A stretch of 64,000 nt of DNA from the NCBI RefSeq assembly GCF_022682495.2, contig NC_071396.1, positions 55,176,022 to 55,240,021 of the forward strand, in the 5' to 3' direction. The notes under the pieces are model-generated. The model saw nothing but the letters and a program-made list of their open reading frames with translations. It had not been told where the DNA came from and did not search any database. A program made the position numbers and the translations under genes. This stretch comes from Desmodus rotundus. Its lineage: Eukaryota > Chordata > Mammalia > Chiroptera > Phyllostomidae. Below, piece after piece: positions 1 through 10,485 of the stretch (the stretch's first letter is position 1; each line of letters begins with the position of its first letter).

Positions 1-1050
1 CAAGTCCATTTATCCAATGAGAGCTTCTGGAACACTATTTTAAGGAGCTATTCAGAGACTGAAATTACATGAGTGAAGAAAACTATAATCAGTAATCTAA
101 ACACCATCAGGAGAAGAATGATGAATTAAAATCATTACTGTGTAGCCACTTAATTGATGCATTGTTATGCGCCCCATGAAAAGATGTTTTCAAAGGCCCT
201 TCCTATGAGGCTCAGGCTTAAATGAAAAAGAGAGGATAGGAAATTACACATGGTCATTCCGATTTTATATTTTTAAATTACATATGTAAATATACACATG
301 TATAACAAAGTGGAAATCACAGTGGCACATGTTTGGCAAATACATTAATTGTTGAAAACATTAATTACATGTGTTTGTACATGTGTTTGGGAGATTGATT
401 TAGGGTGGTTATAGTTCTTCTTTATACTTCCCTGTATTTTCCTTCTTGTCTATAACAAGTAGTTAATTCTTATAGTCACAAGCCTCTGCAAAATGAGTTA
501 GAAGAGTACTATTTAATATAAGCTTAGTATCATGGGGCAATTTAAATAATTTGCTCAAGTTTATGACAGTCTTAAAATCTAGCTAGAGAATTTTCTGTCC
601 TGCATCAGCACACTTCCTAATGAACAAAACAGGGATTTTTCTGAATTATTCCCTGAAGACCAACCCTAAGCTCTCTGAACCACTGTGAAATGAGAGACGA
701 CCCAGGTCCATGCAAGTACAATTCCTAGTGAGTCTCATTTCAGCCCTTCAGACCAAGGTCTTTGTTGCTGAACTCAAATATAGACCTCAGCTTCTGTCCC
801 TTAAGTTTCCTGACACTAAGAACCCTGAGCAGCAAGCAGTGTGTTGCTGGAAGAGCAATAGACAGGATGTGTGAAGAATGGTTATCCCATGAAATAATTT
901 CCCTCCAAACAGCTGGCCAGCCAGATTCTCGAGGCTGACTTTGGGCATTGCATTTTAATGTCGGCCAGAGTCATTTGATTTGATTGGTTTCAGAGACCAA
1001 TTAGCAGTATAACTAAATAATAATAATTATAAGGGCTATATCAAGTCCAA
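1..1050. other. Unique sequence, no gene seen
   Basis: I see no long reading frame, no RNA gene and no repeat I recognise. The composition is AT-rich non-coding DNA. Short AT-rich runs near 270-300 are low complexity. Confidence 0.6.
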
Positions 1051-1054
1051 GATC

Positions 1055-1262
1055 GTCATTTGCCAGCTACTATGTTTAGTGCCTCAGATGATTGATGTCA
1101 CAGAATCCTTACAAACACTTTCTAAGTTCTATCATTACCCCCATTTCTCAGACGAGGAAAAAGGTGTGAGGAGAGGAATAACGTATTCAGAGCACACATA
1201 GCTAGTAAGTGGCAAAGTGAAGATTCAAACCATGATCTTGTCTGTCTGACTTCTGGTCCTTG
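1055..1262 (-). repeat. MIR SINE relic, antisense
   Basis: The order of blocks matches the reverse of the MIR consensus: a tract like 'ctactatgtttagtgcc', then 'cccccatttctcagacgagg', then 'agctagtaagtggcaaagtg' and 'gattcaaacc'. MIR is an ancient tRNA-derived mammalian SINE. The copy is diverged, with no visible target-site duplication. Family assignment is from memory of the consensus. Confidence 0.8.
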
Positions 1263-1263
1263 A

Positions 1264-1565
1264 TTCTTTTTTTTTTTTTTTAATTAAGACTATTTTTTTT
1301 ATAGCAGTTTAAGGTTTACAGCAAAATTGAGGAGATGGTCCAGGGATTTCCCATATGCCCCCTACCCCTACCTTTGCATAGCCTTCTTCATTACTGACAC
1401 CCCACCAGAGTGGTACACATGATGTATCTGTGAACCGCCATTGATGCATCGTGATCCCCCAGAGCCCACAGTTTGCATCAGGGTTCCCCCTTGGTGTTGT
1501 ACAGCCTGTGGGTTGAGACAAATGTGTAATGACATGTGTCCATCATCATGTGTCACAGAGTCTTT
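1264..1565 (-). repeat. Old L1 3' UTR fragment (L1M-like), antisense
   Basis: A T-rich start (1266-1281) is followed by sequence like the reverse of an old mammalian L1 3' region: 'cagtttaaggtttacagcaa', 'cagggatttcccatatgccc' and 'tactgacaccccaccagagt'. Reading frames on the minus strand here are spurious. The element is truncated and diverged; the poly(T) marks the 3' end of an antisense insertion. Confidence 0.7.
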
Positions 1566-2945
1566 TCACATGTGAAGAACTAAATTATGAAAAATGTTTT
1601 TTAAAAAGTAGAAAGGTAGAAGGAAAGGGATTTAAAAAGATGAAGGGGTTAAGCAAAAAGAGAGAGATTTTAGCCTAAAGGCATTATTTAGATTGAATCA
1701 AGACAAGTCTTCTCTGAAGAAGTGACATCAGAAGGAGTCCTGAAAGATGCTTTTATATATCTCTGTGGCAAAAGGACTTACCTAGCAAGACCCCTTCACC
1801 TTTTAAGTATCAATTTAAATGGCATTGCTGTGGCTGGGGAGTCATTAAATATATTATATATATATAATATATTTAATGTCATGTGAATATAAAGTTCCCT
1901 ATAAATACTTATGAAATTTTCAGATTTGTATGCCTTATTAAAGATTTTACACATAGCAGGTGATTAATAATAATAATAATTTCAGCATTGGAAACCAACA
2001 TTTAGGAAAAAATATGTAGGGTTCCAGCTTCCTACCAAATATTCTTCAAAGCTTATAGATTTAAAAAAAAAAAAAAAAAAGGCCAGCCAAGAAAATTTAG
2101 AAAAGCACATCTAGAAAACAGTATTTAAGATTTAAAAAAGAAAAACAAATGAAAGTAGCAAATAAGGCCTTCCTCTATGAATTGCCAATTCTGATCCTCC
2201 AGCTCTTGCTTATACTATACTCTTGACTAGAATTACTTTGGCTTTGGGAGGCAAATCCCTACAGTCTTGTGTTCTAGGCTGGTGCAGACAGGGTAAAGTT
2301 ATTGCAGGTGAACCTCCTAAATTCTGAGTACAGCATTTTCCCACTTACTATCCTCTCAGGTATGTAAGGTAATAGGAAAGAGAAAAAGGAGGCAGTTTGA
2401 GTACTGGGTTCATTAAAAAGCAAAAGATAAAGTGATTGTTGCATCTTGAGCTTAATCAGATGTAAAGGTAGTTTTCTTGATCTATAGAAAAGGAATTTCC
2501 CTAGATTTTGGTAATAGCCTAAGAAGAGATGGAAAAATGAAGGCATTTATTTAGAAACTTTTGCCCACTTCACCACAATAACTAACCACACTGATAAGGA
2601 TCCTAAAGCAGAGGGAAGTGCTCTAAAATATACTTAATAAAATCTGACACTTTGAACATTGTATTGTACATCAACAGACCATGACCATGGTCCTTGCTTC
2701 TCAAGAGACTTGTGCTGTGTTGAGAATGTAGCTTTACCCTTTTGCACTTACTTCCCTTTTCCCCATGCAAAAGCAATTCGGTGCTGCCTTATGGAAGAGG
2801 TGAGAAGAAACAACAGAAAATACGAAAGTGCATATTATGATTGTGCAAAAGATTTAAAACTACATGAAAGGCAGTGACATTTTGGCCCTTACAGTTGCCT
2901 TTATTATTTATACCACTCACTCACAATGAATACTACATAATCCTT
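1566..2945. other. Unique AT-rich sequence, no gene seen
   Basis: There is no supported gene. It contains a perfect 36-base AT palindrome (1843-1878), a short TAA run near 1967-1980 and a poly(A) run at about 2063-2080. Short frames at 2274-2546 and 2659-2877 have no recognisable domain and look like chance. Confidence 0.55.
1843..1878. repeat. Perfect 36-bp AT palindrome
   Basis: The left arm (1843-1860) is the exact reverse complement of the right arm (1861-1878), with no spacer; the ends are CATTAAAT and ATTTAATG. It would form a hairpin or cruciform. No target-site duplication or transposon ends are visible, so a MITE origin is not supported. Confidence 0.9.
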
Positions 2946-2949
2946 TACC

Positions 2950-3402
2950 CTTCATTGTGGGCTGGACCTAGTGACTAACTTCCAATGAATAAATTATTAA
3001 ATTACTAAGATTAACTTGTAAAAGGCTGTGGCTTCCATCCTGCTTACACTGTCTTTCTTGCTACTGCTCTCTACCACTTATTGGGATGGAAGTCAGCTAC
3101 CACATTGTGAGCTGCCTTATTGGAGACATGTAGTAAGAGACGAGATGGAAGGCAGCCTCAGACCATAAGCAGAGAAGGACTGAATTCAGCAACTGCTTTG
3201 TGAGTCAATTCAAAAGTGGGTGTTGAGATAACAACCCCCACCATCATCTTAATTGCAGCCATAAAAAAAAAAAAAATCCCTGAGCCAGAGGACCTAACTT
3301 ATCCAGGATTGGATTTCTGACCCACAAAAATTGTGAGATAGATTTTTCTAAGCCATTAAGTTTTGGGACTGTGTTACACATCAATAGGTACCTAATACAA
3401 TC
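2950..3402 (+). repeat. MLT1-like LTR (ERVL-MaLR)
   Basis: Blocks in order resemble an MLT1 LTR in sense orientation: 'aaggctgtggcttccatcct', 'gtcagctaccacattgtgag', 'gagccagaggacctaact', 'tgacccacaaaaattgtgag' and 'taagccattaagttttggga', ending near 'ggtacctaatac'. This is the long terminal repeat of an ancient non-autonomous retrovirus-like family. No internal region is present. A run of A interrupts it near 3263-3277. Confidence 0.8.
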
Positions 3403-3541
3403 CTCTAGTTGTAGCTATATTAGTGTCACATGGTCACTCATCAAATATTTAAAAGGTATCTGATCTTTCTGTCAGGTGCTGTGATAGGCAAGATGAATGA
3501 GAGAGGAAAGTAGGATGAAGAGGCAATAAAATGTTACTGTT

Positions 3542-3552
3542 AAGAAAGAGGG
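3542..3552. repeat. HAL1 target-site duplication, left copy
   Basis: AAGAAAGAGGG directly precedes the element. It pairs with AAGAAATAGGG at 5526-5536 with one mismatch. Confidence 0.65.
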
Positions 3553-4260
3553 AGCTTCTGGCCAAGATGGAGGCATAGGTAGACACACTGCACCTCCTTG
3601 CACAACCAGAAGAAGGACAACAACAATTTAAAAACTAAAACCAAACCGGAACTGAGAGAAAATCGAACGGCATGGAAGTCCAACAACCAAGGACATAAGA
3701 AGAAACATTCATCCAGACCTGTAGGAGGGGTAGAGATGGGCAGCCAGGGTGGAGAGGTCTCATGGCAATGCAGTGGCTGGCAGACCCAGAGAAGTGGCAG
3801 AAGGTGGAATGAACGGGGCAGGCAGTGCTATAGCTAGCAGACTCCACAGCCCCACATTCACGCATAGATAAACCAGGAGGAATGGCAGGGGAGCGAAGCA
3901 GACCACACAACCCAGGGCTCCAGCGTGGGGGAAATAAAGCCTCAAACCTCTGATTGAAAGCACCCATGGGGGTTGAGGTGGCAGCAGGAGAAACTCCCAG
4001 CCTCACAGGAGAGTTTGTTGGATAGACTCACAGTGTGCACAAGCCCACGCACTTGGGAATCAGCACCAGAGGGGCTCAATTTGATTGTGGTTAGTAAAGG
4101 GAGTGACTGAAATCTGGCAGAGAGTGGAGCAGGTGCCTTTGCTCCCTCTCGACCCCTCCCCCATGTACAGCGTCACAGCACAGCAACCAGCATTACCCCG
4201 CCCTGGTGAACACCTAAGGCTCCGCCCCTTTAAATAACAGGTGTGCCAAGACAAAAAAAA

Positions 4261-5100
4261 ATGGCCCAAATGAAAGAACAGATCAAAGCTCCAGAAAAAA
4301 TACAACTAAGCAATGAAGTGATAGCCAGCCTATCAGATGCACAGTTCAAAACACTGGTAATCAGGAAGCTCAGAGAATTGGTTGAATTTGGTCGAAAACT
4401 AGATGAAAAAATGAAGGCTATGCTAAGAGAAACAAAGGAAAATGTACAGGGAACCAATAGTGATAGGAAGGAAACTGGGACTCAAATCAATGGTGTGGAC
4501 CAGGAGGAAGAAAGAAACATCCAACCAGAAAAGAATGAAGAAACAAGAATTGAACAAAATGAGGAGAGGCTTAGGAACCTCCAGGACATCTTGAAACGTT
4601 CCAACATCCGAATTATAGGGATACCAGAAAGAGAAGAGGAAGAACAAAAAATTGAAAACTTCTTTGAACAAATAATGAAGGAGAACTTCCCCAGTCTGGC
4701 AAAGGAAATAGACTTCCAGGAAGTCCAGGAAGCTCAGAGAGTCCCAAAGAAGCTGGACCCAAGGAGGAACACACCAAGGCACATCATAATTACATTTCCC
4801 AAGATTACACAGAAGGAGAGAATCTTAGAAGCAGTAAGAGAAAAGGACACAGTTACCTACAAAGGAGTTCCCATAAGACTGTCAGCTGATTTCTCAAAAG
4901 AGACCTTATAGGCAAGAAGGGGCTGGAAAGAAGTATTCCAAGTCATGAAAGGCAAGGACCTACATCCAAGATTACTGTATCCAGCAAAGCTTTCATTTAG
5001 AATGGAAGAACAGATAAAGTGCTTCTCAGATAAGGTCAAGTTCAAGGAGTTCATCATCACCAAGTCCTTATTATATGAAATGTTAAAGGGATTTATCTAA
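4261..5100 (+). pseudogene. HAL1 ORF1p-like RNA-binding protein, broken by one stop
   Basis: The frame resembles L1 ORF1p, the coiled-coil RNA chaperone that coats L1-type RNA. I chose ATG 4261 because the upstream GTG in the same frame is not a mammalian start. An acidic/basic helical N-terminal half is followed by an RRM-like segment with the signature NIRIIGIPE and EEEEQKIENFFEQIMKENFP. A C-terminal domain follows with RHIIITFP, KERILEAVREK and YKGVPIRLSADFS. A TAG at 4909-4911, probably from CAG, cuts off the last part. The same frame then continues (RGWKEVFQVM..., LLYPAKLSF..., LLYEMLKGFI) to TAA at 5098-5100. The undamaged form would be 279 residues, similar to L1 ORF1p. It has no partner ORF2. 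Confidence 0.85.
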
Positions 5101-5525
5101 GAAAAAGAAGATAAAAAGTATGAACAGTAAAAATGACAGCAAACTCACAGTTATTAACAACCACACCTAAAACAAAAACCAAAGCAAACTAAGCCAACAA
5201 TGAGAACAGGAACAGAACCACAGAAATGGAGATCACATGGAGGGTTATCAACAGAGGAGTGGGAGGGGGAGAGATGGGGGAAAGGTACAGAGAATAAGTA
5301 GCATCAATGGTAGGTAGAAAACAGACAGGGGGAGGGTAAAAATAGTATAGGAAATGTAGAAGCCAAAGAACTTATAAGTATAACCCATGGACATGAACTA
5401 TAGGGGGGGAATGTGGGAGGGAGGGGGTGGGCTGGATGGAGTGGAGTGAAGGGGGGGAAATGGGGCAACTGTAATAGCATAATCAATAAATATATTTTTT
5501 AAAAAATAAAAAAATGAAAAAAAAA
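5101..5525 (+). other. HAL1 3' UTR and A-rich tail
   Basis: The region after ORF1 has no second ORF. It holds a purine-rich G tract (about 5240-5340 and 5400-5465), the conserved end 'gggcaactgtaatagc', AATAAA near 5484, and an A-rich tail. The antisense copy at 61721-62125 carries the same blocks in reverse. Confidence 0.8.
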
Positions 5526-5540
5526 AAGAAATAGGGTCCA

Positions 5541-5731
5541 GCTCTGACTGGTGTAGCTCAGTGGATTGAGTTCTGGCTTGCAAAGCAAGGGATCACTGGT
5601 TTGATTCTCCGTCAAGGCACATGCCTAGGTGGCAGGACAGGTCCTCAGTAGGGGGCGCCCAAGAGACAGCCACACACTGATGTTTCTTTTTCTCCTGCCC
5701 TTCCCCTCTAAAAATAAATAAATAAAACCTT
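5541..5731 (+). mobile_element. VES-type tRNA-derived SINE (bat)
   Basis: A tRNA-like head carries an RNA polymerase III box A (TAGCTCAGTGG) and a degenerate box B (GGTTTGATTCTC). The VES-like body follows ('gtcaaggcacatgcctaggt', 'agtagggggcgcccaagaga', 'cacactgatgtttctttttc'), then a tail of AAATAAATAAAT units. Its target-site duplication is exact: GAAATAGGGTCCA with preceding A's at 5528-5540 and again at 5741-5753. It inserted into the A-rich end of the HAL1 element and used that element's own right target-site duplication. VES SINEs are mobilised in trans by L1. Confidence 0.88.
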
Positions 5732-5753
5732 AAAAAAAAAGAAATAGGGTCCA

Positions 5754-6078
5754 AATGAAAGTGTATCATAATTTATATTTACATTATTTACTCAACATTA
5801 TTCTATCAGCTCATCCATAGCTGGTAGAATAATGGCTTATAGCTATAGTTTGTTCATTTAAGTTACTGCACAATAAATAGCTTATTAAACAAATATACCA
5901 AAATTAATGATTATATTCTATTTGTGATGTATACTTTGGATAGCGCTGGGATTTTCCCCCTATTATGTATTTAGTTATCTAATAGTTTGTTTAGGATATT
6001 TGTTCATAGGTTGTTGAGGGAGATGGAAGTACAATTTTTATTTCATACATATCTTTAGCTGATTGTTCTCAATTCCTT
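5754..6078. other. AT-rich sequence, no gene seen
   Basis: There is no gene. Parts may belong to the antisense L1 fragment that follows, but I cannot place the border. Confidence 0.45.
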
Positions 6079-6640
6079 TCAACACCTTCCAACCAATCTG
6101 AAATACTTGGGACTCACTACTTTTTTATTATCTGAAAGAAATTGTAGGATTTGAGTTGTTTGCTCATTAAAGGTGGGTTGAACTTGTTTGGTCTGATATT
6201 TCCTTTGTGGGAAAAATTTTAAGTTCTCATTCAATTTAATGATTTTAGGGTAGTTTATATTTTCTGTTTCTTCTTTAGTAGTTTTGGTAAGTGTATCTTT
6301 TAGAATTTCATCCATTTCATCTAAGTTTTCTAATTTATTTCCATGAAGTAATCCAATATATATTATATTTGTTTTTCATTTCTACCATATCTATAGATGT
6401 ATCATGTTTTTATATTTTTTATTAATCTTATTTCAGTTTTAATTTTCTTAGTTTTATCAACATAAAAATTATTGTATCTATTGATCTAATTTTATTTTGG
6501 TTTATTTTTTATTTTTCTCTTTGATATTTTTCCTTTTAGTTTCTTTATGCTTATTCTGCATTTTCTTTTATAGTTCCTTATATTGATTCCTCAGTTATAT
6601 CTATTATTAATTTATTGGTTCTCAGTTCAGAATCACCCAT
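6079..6640 (-). repeat. Old L1 ORF2 fragment, antisense
   Basis: Read on the minus strand, it resembles the L1 ORF2 segment between endonuclease and reverse transcriptase. It has KR-rich helices, then a degraded 'enLdEMDEIL...TLTKTTKEETENIN' stretch matching the typical L1 '[25 protein letters not shown]' pattern, for example that at 49971-50040. It is heavily diverged with several stops. Its age is much greater than that of the three long L1s here. Confidence 0.6.
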
Positions 6641-9180
6641 CCATTGCCCTATTTTTTGATGATGGAGCTGGATTCTACAAATCAAACTTCTCCTTTTTCA
6701 GCTGGCTCTATGCTAGGCTCAGACAAAAAGGGACTGGAAGGAGACTGCATGGCTAGGGGAGGAGGAAGTGCCTGCTGCTTTCATTCTCCGCAGTAGCAGG
6801 TGGACTGGCACCTGGCAATGTCTCACTGAGTTCTACATGCAGCTGATGTCTCTGGATATGATTCTACTCTGTTGTTCCTTTGGCTGTGACTCATGGTGCC
6901 TTGTCAGCTTAGTATGATTTTTTTCACAGTGAGGTTGTATTCCTTGGGAAGTCCTCTGCAGGAACTCTTTGAAACCTAGGCTGCAGTTGGATTTTCTAGA
7001 CAATATTACATTTGATTCTCCTAGTTACCTCCAGTTATTGCCTACTGGGAATTATTTGCTTAAGATGATTTCAGATGTCAGAGGTATAGGAATTGGACTC
7101 TAAACCTAAGTGAGAGCAGTTGATGGTTTACTAATGTCAAGGGAAGTTTCTTTTTTCCCTCCAACCAGTGCCAAGGTCAAATGAGACAGGGTTCCATGTT
7201 GTCTTCTTCTACATAGTGAATTTATGTATCCATTACCCTTGCTTTAAAAGAGTACCCCTGTTGGTCTCCAGATTGATATTGGGTTTTCCTACCATGCTTT
7301 TGCTTTATGCTGACCCTGGTCTTTATTTCCATTCTCAGATTCTCTGCATAGCTGTTAAAACAGAATTCTAAAGTCAACAAGGTTTGTCTCAAGGTAAAAT
7401 TCACTTTAAATGCCAGCTTAGCTCCCAGGGTTCACTAAATCTTTTCAGCTTGTGTTTGTGTGTACCTGCTGATTATGTCAGTAGTGGATATTTTTTAAAT
7501 CAATTTTAAAATATTTTATCTGGAGAATTTATTTGCAGTTGTAAAGTTATTTAGAGCAACTGATCCATCAAAGGTCCAAAGCCAGAAGTTTTCTAGTGCT
7601 TTTATTTGTATTCCCAGACCTTACTAGCATGACACTCCTCAGAATTCTTGCATTCTCTGTCAATCTGTGGGAGCCAAGGGGTGGCTGAGCAAGGCGAGGG
7701 TGCCACCCAGGTCCTGCCACCTGCATCTCACTCTTGCATTAAACTTCATTTGGGAAAACAAAGTGTTGTACTAGAAGAAAAAAGGTAGAACTGCCCCAAC
7801 TGTTATGAGGCACCTAGCAGTACCTACTGCCTTACTGAACTAAACTGGACTGAGAAATTAGGTTCCTGTTACGTTTTGTGTGGGCTTCTCGGAATATACA
7901 ATTTGTGGGAATGATCCCCAGGACCCTTCAGATGGTCAATCTTGGACAACCCCTGAATTCTCAATTTGTTGAAACGTCCAATTTCCTGTGTTCTCTAAAC
8001 CAATCACTTAAAGTGTGGAAATGTCTGAAATGTAGCAACGAGATATATCAATGTTTTTTCAAAGTGGTCCTGTCTTTGAAGTAGCACAACAATGGTTTCA
8101 TCTTGTAGGTAAAACAGATTTGGTTTGGAACCTGAAGGAAATATAACAAAGGTGCACTTTAAACACCCTGGATGGGAAACATAGAGTCAGTATTATATTG
8201 AAATTCTTAAATATCTCCAGGCTGACTTCACATCCCACAAGGGACAGAATCCTTTGGGAGGAGGAAACAAAAGGAAGGAGAAATAATCCCATGCCTGCTG
8301 CCTGTCTCCTGACCTAGGATCCAGGTGTTACTTTTAAATTTATAAGATCAGAACATCAAAAGATAGCAGCTGAATGTATTCAGGCACAGCAGAAATTTTA
8401 ACATAAATTCAGTGACTTGGGTTTTTTTTCCCCCTTCAGATATCAGCACATGTGTTTTACAAGCTATTTCTTAGGATTTAAGCCACATAAAGACCCATTT
8501 ATTTAGGGAAGACTCAATAAACAGGATTCTAGAGAAGAGCATCAACTCAGGTTTCTGGGATTACTGGGACAGCAGTGTCACTGCTTACCTGCCCCCTATC
8601 CTCCTGTCAGAGCAGAAACAGATGCCCTCTCTGAGCATGCGCCCTCGGGCAAGACCACAGTGCGGCACCTGTCAGCACCAGGACAGCGCCTTCCCTGCCG
8701 CCCTCTGCCAGGTGCTTTCCTCAAACACAGCCTTCTGGCTGCTGAGCTCTCATCAAGCCTGAGAGAGGCTGGTTTGTCCCACAGCCTGTAAAGTATTTAA
8801 AATGCAGTGGGAAAGTTCCTAAAATTTTGATTTGGAGAGTGGATAAATACACAATGAGGTGGGGGGGGGTTGCACAGATGATATTATAGAGCAGATAAAT
8901 GAATGTATAGAATGACACGCATCACTAGTTAAATTACAAAATAAAATGTTAAATGGAAACAACAAACAACATGAAAAGCAAGTTGCACATAGCTGATATT
9001 ATTTTATCATATATAATAATATATGATATATATGATACATCACATATAAGGTAGCCTATATTATTTTTTGCTTTTCTATGTGTCTGAGATGATTTACTAT
9101 TAAACTTTTAAAAATCAAAAAACAGTCTTCAGGACGGTCCCTTCTAGTTGGACTTTTTGAGATCTTGGAAGTGCTCTGTG
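6641..9180. other. Unique sequence, no gene seen
   Basis: I see no conserved reading frame, RNA gene or clear repeat. A GC-richer patch at 8590-8710 has no feature I can name. Short frames (7168-7371, 7878-8084) look like chance. Confidence 0.5.
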
Positions 9181-9194
9181 TCTTTTCTGCCCAA

Positions 9195-9345
9195 TGTGAC
9201 AGTCACTAGTCATATGTGGCTACTGATGTTTACAATGTGGCTAGTGCTACTGAGGGCCTCAACTGTTAATTTCATCTCATTTTAGTTAAATTAAATTTAA
9301 AAAGACACAAGTAGTAATGGCTACTGCATTAGAGAGCATGAGTCT
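9195..9345. repeat. Possible hAT-type MER relic
   Basis: Phrases such as 'tcatatgtggctactgatg', 'aatgtggctagtgctactga' and 'gtaatggctactgcattaga' recall a common mammalian non-autonomous hAT element with repeated GTGGCTA words. I cannot fix the family or the ends. Confidence 0.4.
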
Positions 9346-9349
9346 GGAA

Positions 9350-9470
9350 TATAAGCTCCTTCAGAATGCAGAATGTGTCAGTCTTCATTAACTTCATTTC
9401 CATTACCTGGAATCAGGCTCAGCCCTAGTAGTCATACCACACATAGTTTCTGAATTAATCAAATAGTGAA
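9350..9470 (+). repeat. L2 3' end relic
   Basis: Sense-orientation L2-like words are present: 'ataagctccttcagaatgca', 'attacctggaatcaggctca', then a degenerate version of the 'cacatagtaggtgctcaata' block. It is ancient and diverged. Confidence 0.55.
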
Positions 9471-9809
9471 TCCCAGTGTGTATATCCCACTTTCCTCCCA
9501 TGGTTTGGTTGACATACACATGGTGTCAAAATGTCACCAAACCTAGAATTGTTTTGGTTATTATCCCATAAAGTCAGTACGTGCTAGGACCCATGCTTCT
9601 CCTACCTATACTAACAATTCCTAGTTCATGTTGTAATTAGATTATATTGTGCATTAACTTAACCTTGTTCTGTGCCTCCTACTGTGCTATGTTCTCTATA
9701 TTAGATTTTCTGCCAGTATACAAGGTTCCGCTAATATCATACCAAATATATCAATGATGAGATTTTAGGAGTTTATAAAATTACCTGAGTGCTTCCAAAA
9801 TCTGAGCTT

Positions 9810-9812
<3 letters not shown>

Positions 9813-9843
<31 letters not shown>
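9813..9843. repeat. (TAA)n microsatellite
   Basis: About ten TAA units lie in a row. An apparent poly-Tyr frame on the opposite strand is an artefact of this repeat. Confidence 0.95.
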
Positions 9844-9846
<3 letters not shown>

Positions 9847-10325
9847 GTTTACCAGAGACAAGGACAAACGATGGACTTGAGAAATTACTGATCTAAAAAA
9901 AAATAACCTAGCAAGAAACGATGTAAAAATAATCTTAAAAAAACATGCAAATATCAACAATAAGTTTAATTTTTTACTAAAGATCAAATAAAAGAATAAA
10001 AATTATATAAATAAAAAATACTTTTGCTCTTTCTCCTCCATTCCACTTTCATCTCCCAAACTACCATGAAAGAGAATAAAAGAATACAGAAAAGACAGGC
10101 TAGAGAGATATTCTAAGCAAAGAGAATAGGATCAACAAAGGCAGGATATTATAAAGAATGCTTATGAAACTGAGAATAGATTATCCAGGAAGACAGAAAG
10201 AGAGCACTGAATTTAGAATGTTATTAGAATTAGAATAAATGCAAACTCTCTAAATAATTACATTAGAGGACAAGGAACCTTGGACAAGTTGAATTCAGGT
10301 GATTATCACCAAGGACACCTGTGCA
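9844..10325. other. A-rich unique sequence, no gene seen
   Basis: It has a purine- and A-rich composition with many stops on both strands. No repeat is recognised. Confidence 0.5.
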
Positions 10326-10327
10326 TT

Positions 10328-10485
10328 CCTTTATCCATTCACTCAATGATTTATTTATATAAATGTATCTCTAGTGCTTACTATGCTCCAGGCCCTGTTT
10401 TAGATACTAAGAAATATGAATGAATCAAACTGGAAGGTCCCTACTGCCTTATGGAGTTTATAGTCTAGGACAGAAATAATCTTAT
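10328..10485 (-). repeat. L2 3' end relic, antisense
   Basis: 'attcctttatccattcactc', 'tgcttactatgctccaggcc' and 'tgccttatggagtttatag' match the reverse of the L2 3' end. Ancient LINE2. Confidence 0.7.

Larger units (their letters stand above)
3553..5525 (+). mobile_element. HAL1-like (half-L1) retrotransposon, full length, ORF1 only
   Basis: This is a non-LTR element of about 1.97 kb with an L1-type ORF1 but no ORF2. It starts with 'cttctggccaagatggaggc', which contains a YY1-like AAGATGG core near the transcription start as in L1. A roughly 700-base 5' region is followed by an ORF1-type frame (4261-5100, broken once), then a purine-rich 3' UTR, 'gggcaactgtaatagc', AATAAA and an A-rich tail. 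It is flanked by an imperfect target-site duplication, AAGAAAGAGGG (3542-3552) and AAGAAATAGGG (5526-5536), 10 of 11 matching. A second copy of the same structure lies at 61721-63645 on the minus strand, so the lack of ORF2 is a property of the family and not a local deletion. HAL1 elements are known L1-derived non-autonomous LINEs in mammals, including bats. Confidence 0.88.

Noticed and set aside
1843..1878. Palindrome as a MADE-like MITE
   Set aside because: No mariner-type inverted ends and no extra TA duplication beyond the AT run itself.
5304..5583. Proline-rich antisense frames in the HAL1 3' UTR
   Set aside because: They are the reverse of the purine-rich G-tract and have no coding support.
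9781..9987. Poly-tyrosine frame
   Set aside because: Produced entirely by the (TAA)n microsatellite on the opposite strand.
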